Positions 18,366 through 25,822 of a DNA stretch of 64,000 bases are shown one piece after another. The notes below the pieces were generated by a model, which worked only from the letters and a program-made list of their open reading frames with translations, ran no database searches and was not told the origin of the DNA. Location: positions 62,001 through 126,000 of the forward strand of contig JAEUJZ010000110.1 of the NCBI GenBank assembly GCA_016794505.1. Direction: 5' to 3'. The DNA is from Myxococcales bacterium. GTDB lineage: Bacteria; Myxococcota_A; Polyangia; Palsa-1104; JAEUJZ01. A program made the position numbers and the translations under genes. Position 1 is the first letter of the stretch. Each line of letters starts with the position of its first letter.

Positions 18366-19487
18366 CTAGGCCGCACCTTTGCGCTGGTAGTACTGGTCGA
18401 AGCGACCTTCGAGTAGCTGCTGCACTTGCGCGGGCCACCAGTGCGAGTGCCCTTTGGGGGTCCGGTACCCTGCCTCGGACAGCAGGCGCGCTAGGCGCGG
18501 ATAGCTGGGCCGCGCGAAGGGCTCGTCGGGGTGAATCTGCTGATGCCGTGCTTCGATATCGGTGATCAGTTTTTCCAGATAGCGACGCGGTGTCAGGTGC
18601 GCCGTCTCGTCGCAGTTGCGCAGCAGCTTGCGCACGCTGGTTTCCGTAAAGCGCTGACCTTTCAGCGGGATCAAGCCATCGGCGTTTAGCTGGGCGGCGA
18701 TGCTAGCGTGAGTCAGCCCCTGGCTGCGTAGCTCTAGCATGCGCTCTTTGACGTCGTGATCGGTGTGCGAGCGTGTGTTGTACGGTCGCGGCTGGGCCCA
18801 GCGCTGGCGCAGCTTCAGGTTGTAAAGCAGGCTCTTTGACCAGCGGGCGCCCTTGGGGGGCTTGATGCCTTCGTCGTTCAAGCGCTGCGCGATCTCGGTG
18901 ATGCCGATCTTTTCTTGCAGCCAGCCCCGAATCCTCGCCAGTACTGCTTGCTGTTCAGGATCTTCGACCAGGACGCGGAAGCGCGGGTTGTTCGGCGCGA
19001 CCTCGGTCCGATAGCCATAGGGCACGCGTCCGAAGTGGTAGCCCAGGTTGCGGATGTGGCGGATGGCTTCCCGCGTTCGCTCGCCGGTCGCTTCGCGCTC
19101 CATCTGGGCAAAGACCAGCAAGATACCGACGAGCGCGCGGCCCAACGACGAGTCCAGCCGGATCGACTCGCGGATCGCCACCAGCTCTTTTTCGCCGGAC
19201 TTGAAGTAGCGCTCGTAGAGCTCGCAGAAGTGTTTGATGGACCGGCTGAGACGATCGAACTTGAGCACGATCAGCATATCGGCGCTGCGGTTGAGAACCG
19301 ACAGGGCCTCTTGCAGACCAGGGCGCTGATCTTTGCCGCCTGAAATCACGTCCTTGCAGACGCGCACAAGGGCATAGCCATGCGCTGCGCAGTACTGCTC
19401 GATCGCAGCCACTTGCGCATCCAGCGAGAGCCCATCTGCTGCCTGCATATCGGTCGAGACACGCACATAACCCACGGCACGCCGCAT
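18366..19487 (-). CDS. Serine site-specific recombinase with three repeated DNA-binding modules
   Basis: A 373-residue resolvase/invertase-family recombinase. The N-terminal catalytic domain has YVRVST with the nucleophile S11, ISGGKDQRPGLQEAL, LKFDRLSRS with catalytic arginines, and the helix AQMEREATGERTREAI. The domain end HFGRVPYGYR is the start of a 'recombinase' domain. Three degenerate copies of one pattern follow ('I-A-x-x-L-N-x-x-G-x-x-x-P-K-G-x-x-W/F-x-x-x-x-V-x-x-L'), at roughly residues 205-240, 255-295 and 325-365. The zinc-binding and coiled-coil region of large serine integrases is absent. Divergent from the tyrosine-recombinase-like gene across a 416-base gap. Confidence 0.93.
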   Translation of the reverse strand: MRRAVGYVRVSTDMQAADGLSLDAQVAAIEQYCAAHGYALVRVCKDVISGGKDQRPGLQEALSVLNRSADMLIVLKFDRLSRSIKHFCELYERYFKSGEKELVAIRESIRLDSSLGRALVGILLVFAQMEREATGERTREAIRHIRNLGYHFGRVPYGYRTEVAPNNPRFRVLVEDPEQQAVLARIRGWLQEKIGITEIAQRLNDEGIKPPKGARWSKSLLYNLKLRQRWAQPRPYNTRSHTDHDVKERMLELRSQGLTHASIAAQLNADGLIPLKGQRFTETSVRKLLRNCDETAHLTPRRYLEKLITDIEARHQQIHPDEPFARPSYPRLARLLSEAGYRTPKGHSHWWPAQVQQLLEGRFDQYYQRKGAA

Positions 19488-19903
19488 AATCCTATGGTCG
19501 CGAAATCACGAGCCTTCCACAACCCTGTGGTCGACGGAGGGCGCGGCGAATACATCGAGTGCCATGTGGGGCGTTGACCGCACGTTGCGCCCTGGGATCG
19601 CGGCGTGCTGGGTTGGCTAGGTGGTGAGAATTGCTGCAGATCGCACGCGAATTGGCTGTGGACCTGGCATGTGAAGTCGGGGCACGATGACAATGTGCCG
19701 AACTCTGTTTCCTTCCAATGTGTGCTGTCTCAGCTCTGCGCACTGCGGGATGCCACGCGGCAGCTTGCTCTGCACTTGGATGCAGCACTCGATGCGCCGC
19801 TGCGCGACGTGCCACACGGGACACCTGGGCTTCTGCGATCGGTCCGCAGCAAGCCAGGATCTGTCCCCGCACCGCGGCACAAGACGCTTGGAGGAGGCCG
19901 CTG
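19488..19903. other. 416-base region between divergent recombinases
   Basis: No convincing gene is present; several frames are open but lack family similarity. An inverted repeat GGCAC-N9-GTGCC occurs at 19681-19699. Two similar decamers (CCTATGGTCG and CCCTGTGGTCG) lie near 19492 and 19523, close to the serine recombinase start. A strong ribosome-binding site (GGAGGAGG, about 19890-19897) precedes the plus-strand gene. The region would be the natural place for recombination or operator sites of either enzyme, but I cannot define one. Confidence 0.4.
19681..19699. repeat. Short inverted repeat, possible operator
   Basis: Five-base arms GGCAC and GTGCC flank a 9-base spacer GATGACAAT, which itself contains a weak TGACA/TGTCA relation. 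It sits between the two divergent recombinase genes. Such a short palindrome can occur by chance, so this is a weak call. Confidence 0.25.
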
Positions 19904-21175
19904 ATGCGCAAGAAACTGCCGCCGCGTGTCGTCGGGATCTATCGCGATCGCAGTCGCTTTCGGGTGGTGATCTGCGAGGACGGGAAGCGGCGCTCGCTGA
20001 TCGTGGACTCGCAGGAGGAGGCGCAGCGTCGAGCCGAAGAGATCGCGGCGCAGCTACGCACGCCGCGTCCCAGCCTGACCGTGGCCGATGCCGTGCATGC
20101 GTGGCACCAAGCCCGACTGAATAGCGGCGCGTGCAAGCCACTGACTCTGCGCGAACAGGAGGCGCGGCTGCGCGCGTTCTTGTCGAGCGTGCTGTCGTGT
20201 CCGCTTGAGCACATCAGCGCTGAACACGCCCAGCGCATCTATCTGGATGCTGTGCAGAGGCCCTGTCCGAAGTCTGGCAAGCCACCTGCCGCGGCGTCGC
20301 TGCGACTCTATTTGAAGCTGTCGCGGGCGATGTTTGCCTGGGCTGGGCAGCACGAGTACTGCCGCAGCAACCCCTTTTCCGGCATCAAGCCCATCGACGA
20401 AGCGCGCTCGTGCAAACCGCAGCTTGGCATCGATGAAGCGCGGCGCTTCTTGGATCAGGCGCTCGCGCACTCTGTCACCGCGCGCGAGCCTCTGGCGCTG
20501 GCCGCAGCCACGGCGCTGCTCTTAGGTCTGCGCACGCGCGAGGTGTTGAGCCGTTCTGTCGGCGATCTGAGCGAGTCTGGGCAGCTGCTGCGCGTCGAGC
20601 GCGGTCGCTGCGCGAAAGAGACGCAACACGTCGATGTACCGACGGTGTTGCAGCCGCACTTGCTGGCGCTGACCGCAGGCCATGCCGCCGACGAGCCTCT
20701 GTTTGGGCGCAGCCGGCAGGGCAGGCAGCACAGTCGACAGTCTTTGCATACGCTGGTGCGTCGCCTTTGCCAGCGGGCGCATGTACCCGCGGTGTGTATC
20801 GACAGTCTGCGTGGCCTGTTTACCGTGCTGGGGCCCCGCTCAGGTGCTGTGTCGCATGCCGTCGCGGCTCGCCTGGGCTTGGGTAGCTGGCCGCCGCCGC
20901 CCGAGGCGACCCTGCCGACGCTGCTGGCGCAAGCGAGCGCCCCGCCGGCTTGCTCCATCGATGCCGAGGTCGGCGTCAATGCCCCGCATCACGCGCCGAT
21001 ACAAGGCAGTCTTGCCACGGCACTTGCTTCGTGCTCGGCCGAGCAGATCGTGGCGGCTGTCGATGCCGGCACGCTGCATCGGCTGCGCGCGTTGCTAAAC
21101 AGCAGCGCAGCCCCTGACTCGCCTGGCGCAGAGCCACTGCCGACGGGCGCCCGCGTTCGTGCATCCGGCAGCTAG
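19904..21175 (+). CDS. Tyrosine-recombinase-like protein lacking the catalytic tyrosine
   Basis: A 423-residue protein; ATG 19904 follows GGAGGAGG, and the longer upstream frame is discarded. The N-terminal part looks like an integrase arm/core-binding region (LTVADAVHAWHQARL, then a phage_int_SAM_like helix bundle ending LYLKLSRAMFAWAGQHEY). In the catalytic part the first arginine is kept (GLRTREVL, R210) and the box II arginine is kept (DSLRGLF, R303), but the usual box II histidine is D300, the LGH-type motif reads LGLGS, and no tyrosine occurs where the nucleophile should be or anywhere downstream. It is therefore probably inactive for strand cleavage. Its stop shares a CTAG with the convergent CBS gene. 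Confidence 0.8.
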   Translation: MRKKLPPRVVGIYRDRSRFRVVICEDGKRRSLIVDSQEEAQRRAEEIAAQLRTPRPSLTVADAVHAWHQARLNSGACKPLTLREQEARLRAFLSSVLSCPLEHISAEHAQRIYLDAVQRPCPKSGKPPAAASLRLYLKLSRAMFAWAGQHEYCRSNPFSGIKPIDEARSCKPQLGIDEARRFLDQALAHSVTAREPLALAAATALLLGLRTREVLSRSVGDLSESGQLLRVERGRCAKETQHVDVPTVLQPHLLALTAGHAADEPLFGRSRQGRQHSRQSLHTLVRRLCQRAHVPAVCIDSLRGLFTVLGPRSGAVSHAVAARLGLGSWPPPPEATLPTLLAQASAPPACSIDAEVGVNAPHHAPIQGSLATALASCSAEQIVAAVDAGTLHRLRALLNSSAAPDSPGAEPLPTGARVRASGS

Positions 21176-21582
21176 TGCGCCTTTCGGCCGTGCAAGAGCT
21201 CGACGAGTGCTTTCATGGCATCGACGGTGGTGAAGATACCAACGACCTTGCCACCCTCGACAACTACCGCCGATCCGTACTTGTGTGAGGCCATGTTCGA
21301 GGCCACCTCCTCAAGCGGCGTCTCGGGGCTGATTTCATAGATGTCTTGCGACATGGCCTCTTCGACGCTGACGACCTTGGGGTCGACGTCTCGCAGCGTC
21401 TCGATCAAGCGAACATCGCGCTGCGACACCAAGCCAACCAAGCGGCCGCCGCTTAGGACGGGCAGGTGACGGATGTTGTGCTCATGCATCAGCTTGTCGG
21501 CCGCCGACAGGGATAGATCCGGTCGCACGGTCAGGGGCATGGCGGTCATGTATTTCTGAACGGTGGGAATCGCTTTGCTCAT
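21172..21582 (-). CDS. CBS-pair protein
   Basis: A 136-residue protein from ATG 21582 (ribosome-binding site GAGG just upstream on the minus strand; the frame's earlier start is not used). It is made of two CBS motifs: KYMTAMPLTVRPDLSLSAADKLMHEHNIRHLPVL ... GLVSQRDV and EAMSQDIYEISPETPLEEVASNMASHKYGSAVVV ... GIFTTVDAM. Stand-alone CBS pairs bind adenine nucleotides and act as energy sensors. A -24/-12 promoter match lies upstream on its strand (21659-21674), divergent from the one for the Usp gene, so the two may share an enhancer-binding activator. Confidence 0.93.
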   Translation of the reverse strand: MSKAIPTVQKYMTAMPLTVRPDLSLSAADKLMHEHNIRHLPVLSGGRLVGLVSQRDVRLIETLRDVDPKVVSVEEAMSQDIYEISPETPLEEVASNMASHKYGSAVVVEGGKVVGIFTTVDAMKALVELLHGRKAH

Positions 21583-21658
21583 TGCGGGCCTCGTTTGCCT
21601 GGGTTCCACGGCCATCCAGCGCGAAACGGCTCACTGGACAACAGCCGAGCGAACTGGA

Positions 21659-21674
21659 CGCAAAGCGCATACCA
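21659..21674 (-). promoter_or_regulatory. Candidate sigma-54 (-24/-12) promoter for the CBS gene
   Basis: Minus strand reads TGGTATGCGCTTTGCG: GG and GC are separated by exactly 10 bases as required, with TTGC at -12 intact and TGG at -24 intact; CAC is TAT. Predicted start is about 66 bases before the CBS ATG. Confidence 0.45.
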
Positions 21675-21835
21675 CGAACGCGCCCTGCGCAGCGGCACAG
21701 CACACCCCGCTCGATGGGCAGGCAGGCTGGGATGCGGGCGCATGAAATGCGTAAAGGCTTGCGGTTTGCGAATAATTTGCGCGATGCTGAAGCGGTATTT
21801 CGCGCTCGGCGCCAGCATGGGAGAGAGCCGTCTGC

Positions 21836-21851
21836 TGGCACCTTGATTGCT
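21836..21851 (+). promoter_or_regulatory. Strong sigma-54 (-24/-12) promoter match for the Usp/CoA-transferase operon
   Basis: Reads TGGCACCTTGATTGCT, that is TGGCAC-N5-TTGCT, a near-perfect consensus with GG and GC 10 bases apart. Predicted transcription start near 21862, giving a leader of about 78 bases before ATG 21940. An NtrC-type activator gene lies in the same cluster. Confidence 0.75.
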
Positions 21852-21939
21852 GGACACTCACTTCTGCGGTGGCTCGCTCGCTGCGGTGGGTTTTGCGCAG
21901 CGGGTAGCAAACGCGTCTCTCTTACCAAAGGACTGGACG

Positions 21940-22407
21940 ATGGCTAGCGATGGAAAAAGCATCCTCATTGGCGTGGACTTCAGTGGGGGTTCCGAGCGGG
22001 CTTTGGAACAAGCCGTGACCCTGGCCACGAGCCTCAACGCGCACCTGCACGTGGTGCATGTATACGAGCCGATCGCCTTGGTTGCGCCCGAGGCCGTGCT
22101 GCTGACCGGTGAAGTGCAGGGGCAGATCGAGATCGAGCGTCAGCAGCGCATGGCCATGCTCGCAGAGTGGGCCATGAAGCACGTCGGCGAGCGCGTGCCC
22201 TGCACCACCCATGTCGTCGACGGAACGTCGCTGGATGCACTGCTCGGCGAGATTCATCGCTTAAAGCCCGAGCTCGTGGTGGTGGGCAGCCACGGTCGTG
22301 GGGCCCTGATGCGCATGCTGATGGGCAGTGTCTCGACGGCGCTGTGTCATCGCTCACCCGTGCCGGTCGTCGTGGTCCCCCCGGCCTCGCAGGGAGCCCC
22401 GGCGTAA
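21940..22407 (+). CDS. Universal stress protein, UspA family
   Basis: A 155-residue single Usp domain starting at ATG 21940. It begins ILIGVDFSGGSERALEQA and ends with the ATP-binding motif of the UspFG/MJ0577 type, VVGSHGRGALMRMLMGSVS (G-x2-G-x9-G-S), so it should bind ATP. Its TAATG end overlaps the CoA-transferase start, so the two genes are translationally coupled. A near-consensus sigma-54 promoter lies about 80 bases upstream. A second Usp is encoded nearby (25199). Confidence 0.95.
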   Translation: MASDGKSILIGVDFSGGSERALEQAVTLATSLNAHLHVVHVYEPIALVAPEAVLLTGEVQGQIEIERQQRMAMLAEWAMKHVGERVPCTTHVVDGTSLDALLGEIHRLKPELVVVGSHGRGALMRMLMGSVSTALCHRSPVPVVVVPPASQGAPA

Positions 22408-23678
22408 TGGCGGAGCACAGGTCCTGCAGCGATGCGGTGGCGTCGATTCACTCGGGAGAGCGGGTGTTTGTTCATTCGGTCTCGGCGGCGCCGCAGCGGT
22501 TGATTGCAGCGCTTACCGAGCGCGCTCCCGAGCTTCGCGGCGTCGAGGTGGTGCATCTGCACACCGAAGGCGCGGCTCCCTATGCGGCGCCCGAGTACGC
22601 ACAGAGCTTTCGGGTCAACGCGCTATTCGTCGGTGAAAACGTGCGCGATGCCGTGCGCAGCGGACGCGCCGACTATGTGCCTGTGTTCTTGTCGGAAGTG
22701 CCGCACCTGTTTCGCGAGCGCATCCTGCCTTTGGATGTGGCGCTGATCCATGTGTCGCCCCCGGATCGCCACGGCTTCTGCTCGCTGGGCGTATCGGTGG
22801 ACGTGACGCTGGCCGCTGTGCAGTCGGCGAAGCGCGTCATCGCGCAGATCAACCCGCGCATGCCGCGCACCCATGGCGATGGCCTGATCCACATCCGCGA
22901 CATTCACGAAAAGGTCTACTGCACGGACGAGCTACCCGAGCGCCCCCCATCGCCGCCCAGCGAGGCTGAGCTGGCCATCGGACGCTACTGCGCTGGCTTG
23001 ATCGAAGACGGTGCGACCTTGCAGATGGGCATCGGAAGCATCCCCAATGCTGTGCTGGCCTCGCTGACCCATCACCGTCGTCTGGGCATCCATACCGAGA
23101 TGTTTTCCGACGGAGTCATTGACCTCGTCGAGCGCGGTGTGATCACGGGCGAAGAGAAGGTCAGCCAGCGTCGCAAGATCGTCGCCGGTTTCGTCAATGG
23201 CACGCGCCGCTTGTACGACTTCATCGACGACAACCCGCAGGTTGTGATGCGGGACATCGGCTTCGTCAACGACACGGCCATCATTCGCCAGAACCCCAAG
23301 GTCACGGCGATCAACAGCGCGATCGAGGTGGATCTGACGGGTCAGGTCTGCGCCGACTCCGTCGGGCCGCTGCAGTTCTCGGGCGTCGGCGGGCAGATGG
23401 ACTTTATGCGCGGTGCGGCGCTCTCGGCGGGAGGCAAGCCAATCATCGCCCTGCCGGCGACTACGCGGCGAGGCGAGCCGCGGATCGTCGCCCAACTGAA
23501 GCATGGTGCGGCGGTGACCACGACGCGCGCCCACGTCCACTACGTTGTGACGGAATACGGCGTTGCCAACCTGTACGGCAAGAACCTGCGACAGCGGGCG
23601 CAGGCGCTGATCGAAGTGGCTCACCCCAGTCACCGCGAAGCCTTGGCCGCTGCAGCGCACGAACGCTTCGGGCTCTAG
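22407..23678 (+). CDS. Family I CoA-transferase / acetyl-CoA hydrolase (4-hydroxybutyrate CoA-transferase-like)
   Basis: A 423-residue cytoplasmic enzyme started at ATG 22407 overlapping the Usp stop; the upstream open frame is spurious. The N-terminal half contains LHTEGAAPYAAPEY and VSPPDRHGFCSLGVSVD, the C-terminal half LQMGIGSIPNAVLASL, HTEMFSDGVIDLVERG (which carries the glutamate that forms the glutamyl-CoA thioester), the oxyanion loop GVGGQMDFMRGA and YVVTEYGVANLYGK. These match the acetyl-CoA hydrolase/transferase group (Cat1, 4-hydroxybutyrate CoA-transferase). It likely moves CoA between acetyl-CoA and a short acid such as acetate, butyrate or 4-hydroxybutyrate; the acceptor cannot be read from sequence. 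Co-regulation with stress proteins hints at energy conservation under oxygen limitation (inference). Confidence 0.93.
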   Translation: MAEHRSCSDAVASIHSGERVFVHSVSAAPQRLIAALTERAPELRGVEVVHLHTEGAAPYAAPEYAQSFRVNALFVGENVRDAVRSGRADYVPVFLSEVPHLFRERILPLDVALIHVSPPDRHGFCSLGVSVDVTLAAVQSAKRVIAQINPRMPRTHGDGLIHIRDIHEKVYCTDELPERPPSPPSEAELAIGRYCAGLIEDGATLQMGIGSIPNAVLASLTHHRRLGIHTEMFSDGVIDLVERGVITGEEKVSQRRKIVAGFVNGTRRLYDFIDDNPQVVMRDIGFVNDTAIIRQNPKVTAINSAIEVDLTGQVCADSVGPLQFSGVGGQMDFMRGAALSAGGKPIIALPATTRRGEPRIVAQLKHGAAVTTTRAHVHYVVTEYGVANLYGKNLRQRAQALIEVAHPSHREALAAAAHERFGL

Positions 23679-23693
23679 CACCCAAAACAATGT

Positions 23694-23709
23694 CGGCGCG
23701 GAACTTGCT
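23694..23709 (+). promoter_or_regulatory. Candidate sigma-54 promoter for the NtrC-type regulator
   Basis: Reads CGGCGCGGAACTTGCT: GG and GC are separated by 10 bases and TTGCT is intact, with CGC in place of CAC. Predicted start near 23720, 15 bases before ATG 23735, with an AGAGGGA ribosome-binding site in between. This would allow autoregulation. Confidence 0.4.
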
Positions 23710-23734
23710 TCGACATCGCTGATAGAGGGACGCC

Positions 23735-25126
23735 ATGTCTGTTTCAGGCCGCATCTTGATTGTCGATGACGAAGCAAATGCTCGCTCTGCGCTGGCCGAG
23801 CTACTGCGCGAAGAGGGCTATGCCGTAGAGACCGCCGCCGACGGGTTTAAGGCCTTGCCCAAGCTGGAGGAGTTCGCACCGGATGTGGTGGTGACGGACT
23901 TGAAGATGCCGGGCCTCGACGGTCTGGGTCTGATGAACAAGGCGCTTGAGCACGATCCTGAGCTGGCGGTCGTCGTGATGACGGCGTTTGGTGCGATCGA
24001 TACGGCGGTGGCCGCCATGCGGGCGGGAGCCGCTGACTATCTGACCAAGCCGATCAACTTCGACGAGCTGACGCTGGTCATTGAACGGGCGATGGAGCGG
24101 CGTCGTCTGCGCCGAGAAGCGGGTCAGCTTCGTGAGCGCTTGGCAGAGCGGCACAAGATCTCGAACATCATCGGGGCCAGCCCGGCGATGCAGAAAGTGT
24201 TCGATACCGTGCTGCAGGTCGCTCCCTCGCGCGCTTCGGTGCTGATCACGGGCGAAAGTGGTACCGGCAAAGAGCTCGTGGCGGCGGCGCTGCATGAGCA
24301 CAGCCAGCGCGCCTCGGGCCCCTTCGTCAAGCTGCACTGCGCCGCGCTGTCCGAGACGCTGCTTGAGAGCGAGCTTTTCGGCCATGAGCGTGGCGCGTTT
24401 ACCGGCGCCGTGATGCGTCGTGACGGCCGCTTCCAGCAGGCCGATGGCGGCACCCTGTTCCTCGACGAGATCGGTGAGATTTCGCCCGCTGTACAGGTCA
24501 AGCTGCTGCGCTTCCTGCAAGAGCACGAGTTCGAGCGGGTGGGCGGCAACCAGACGATCAAAGTGGACGTGCGCATCATCACGGCGACGCACCGCAACCT
24601 GATCGAGCGCGTGAAACAGGGTCTGTTCCGCGAGGACCTTTACTATCGCCTAAACGTCGTCACCATCGACGTTCCGCCGCTTCGGCAGCGACCGTCGGAC
24701 ATTGGACTTCTGGCGCATCACTTCTTGGCTCGTTATGCCAAGGAGAACGGCAAGCAGATCCGCACCATCACCGACGACACGATGGAAAAGATCCTGCGCT
24801 ATCCCTGGCCGGGCAACGTGCGCGAGCTAGAGAACGCCATCGAGCGAGCGGTCGTGGTCTGCCGCAGCGATGTCATCCGCCCGGAGGATCTCGCCATCTC
24901 GATTCTGCCGGGCGGATCGCCAACGAAACAGGATGGTTATCCTCCAGTGCCTGGTTCCCGCTTGGCAGAGATTGAGCGTTTCGCGATCCTGAAGACCTTG
25001 GAACACACCGGGGGCTCGACGTCGCGAGCGGCCGAGATGCTGGGGATCTCGCCGCGCAAGATCCAGTACAAGCTGCGTGAGTACCAGCAGCGCCCCAGCG
25101 CGCTCAAGAACCTCCCCGCGACGTAG
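23735..25126 (+). CDS. NtrC-family sigma-54-dependent response regulator
   Basis: A 463-residue three-domain regulator. The receiver (about 1-120) has the acidic pair D11/D12, phospho-acceptor D55 (VVVTDLKMPG) and a lysine in YLTKPINFDEL. The AAA+ domain has GESGTGKEL (Walker A), ELFGHERGAFTGA with the intact sigma-54-contact loop, GGTLFLDEIGE (Walker B) and YRLNVVTIDVPPLR. The C-terminus has a Fis-type helix-turn-helix (TSRAAEMLGISPRKIQYKLREY). It lies in the middle of the Usp/CoA-transferase/kinase cluster and is the obvious activator for the -24/-12 promoters found there. The cognate kinase is probably one of the two encoded just downstream on the opposite strand. Confidence 0.96.
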   Translation: MSVSGRILIVDDEANARSALAELLREEGYAVETAADGFKALPKLEEFAPDVVVTDLKMPGLDGLGLMNKALEHDPELAVVVMTAFGAIDTAVAAMRAGAADYLTKPINFDELTLVIERAMERRRLRREAGQLRERLAERHKISNIIGASPAMQKVFDTVLQVAPSRASVLITGESGTGKELVAAALHEHSQRASGPFVKLHCAALSETLLESELFGHERGAFTGAVMRRDGRFQQADGGTLFLDEIGEISPAVQVKLLRFLQEHEFERVGGNQTIKVDVRIITATHRNLIERVKQGLFREDLYYRLNVVTIDVPPLRQRPSDIGLLAHHFLARYAKENGKQIRTITDDTMEKILRYPWPGNVRELENAIERAVVVCRSDVIRPEDLAISILPGGSPTKQDGYPPVPGSRLAEIERFAILKTLEHTGGSTSRAAEMLGISPRKIQYKLREYQQRPSALKNLPAT

Positions 25127-25198
25127 CGCCGTGCCTGCTGACCCAGGGCCCAGTCGAGGCTGGTTCGACTGCAATCACGCTAGCAACAGGAGTCCGCA

Positions 25199-25822
25199 AT
25201 GCGATCTGGAAGCTACAACATCGCCGTCGGGATCGATTTCAGCGATAGCTCAGCCGGCGCCATGTATCACGCGCTGGCCTTGGCCGAGCGGCTGGGGGCC
25301 ACGCTGCACCTGATCCACATTGCTCCCTTGCAGGGGAGCCTCGCGGCTCCGACGGATCTGGGGCTGAACATCCCGGCTGAGTTTGAAGAGGCACAGCAGG
25401 CGCGTGAGCGCTTGGAGCGAATGCGCGTCATGCTGGGCAGCAAGACGACGGTTGAGCTGCACCTGCGCATGGGGGATGCCGTAAATGGCTTCTTGCAGCT
25501 CATCGGCGATCTGAAGCCCGACATGGTGGTGGTAGGCAGCCACGGCCGCGGTGCGATGATGCGGCTGCTCTTGGGCAGTGTGTCGACGCAGCTTGCGCAG
25601 CGCAGCCCGGTCCCTGTCTTGGTGGTTCCGGCTCCGGGACGCGAGCTGCCCACCCGAGGGCCGGACCCCGTGGTCGAGCCTCCGTTGCCGTCCGTGGGGC
25701 AGGGGACTTCTGAGTCCATCGATACCAACCAGACCAACGACGCCAGCAGTGGCTCGGTGAATGTCTCGCCGGCTGGAACCTCGGGCTATGACGTCAACCC
25801 CGAGCTTCGCGTTCGCTACTAG
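25199..25822 (+). CDS. Universal stress protein with C-terminal extension
   Basis: A 207-residue protein. The Usp domain (about 1-150) begins YNIAVGIDFSDSSAGAMYHAL and ends with the ATP-binding motif VVGSHGRGAMMRLLLGSVS followed by QRSPVPVLVVP. About 55 further residues are Pro/Ser/Thr/Asn-rich and disordered-looking (ELPTRGPDPVVEPP..., NQTNDASSGSVNVSP...), an unusual tail for this family. Located 72 bases after the NtrC-type regulator, and its stop region overlaps the end of the convergent kinase gene by 4 bases. Confidence 0.93.
   Translation: MRSGSYNIAVGIDFSDSSAGAMYHALALAERLGATLHLIHIAPLQGSLAAPTDLGLNIPAEFEEAQQARERLERMRVMLGSKTTVELHLRMGDAVNGFLQLIGDLKPDMVVVGSHGRGAMMRLLLGSVSTQLAQRSPVPVLVVPAPGRELPTRGPDPVVEPPLPSVGQGTSESIDTNQTNDASSGSVNVSPAGTSGYDVNPELRVRY

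Larger units (their letters stand above)
21583..21939. other. 357-base divergent regulatory region with two sigma-54 promoter matches
   Basis: Separates the CBS gene (minus) from the Usp/CoA-transferase operon (plus). It contains the two -24/-12 elements listed separately, and between them three TTGCG-containing elements at 21759-21763, 21766-21770 and 21777-21781 (the last two as TTTGCG, 11 bases apart), in a locally AT-rich stretch that may hold activator or bending-protein sites. No gene is seen inside it. Confidence 0.55.
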
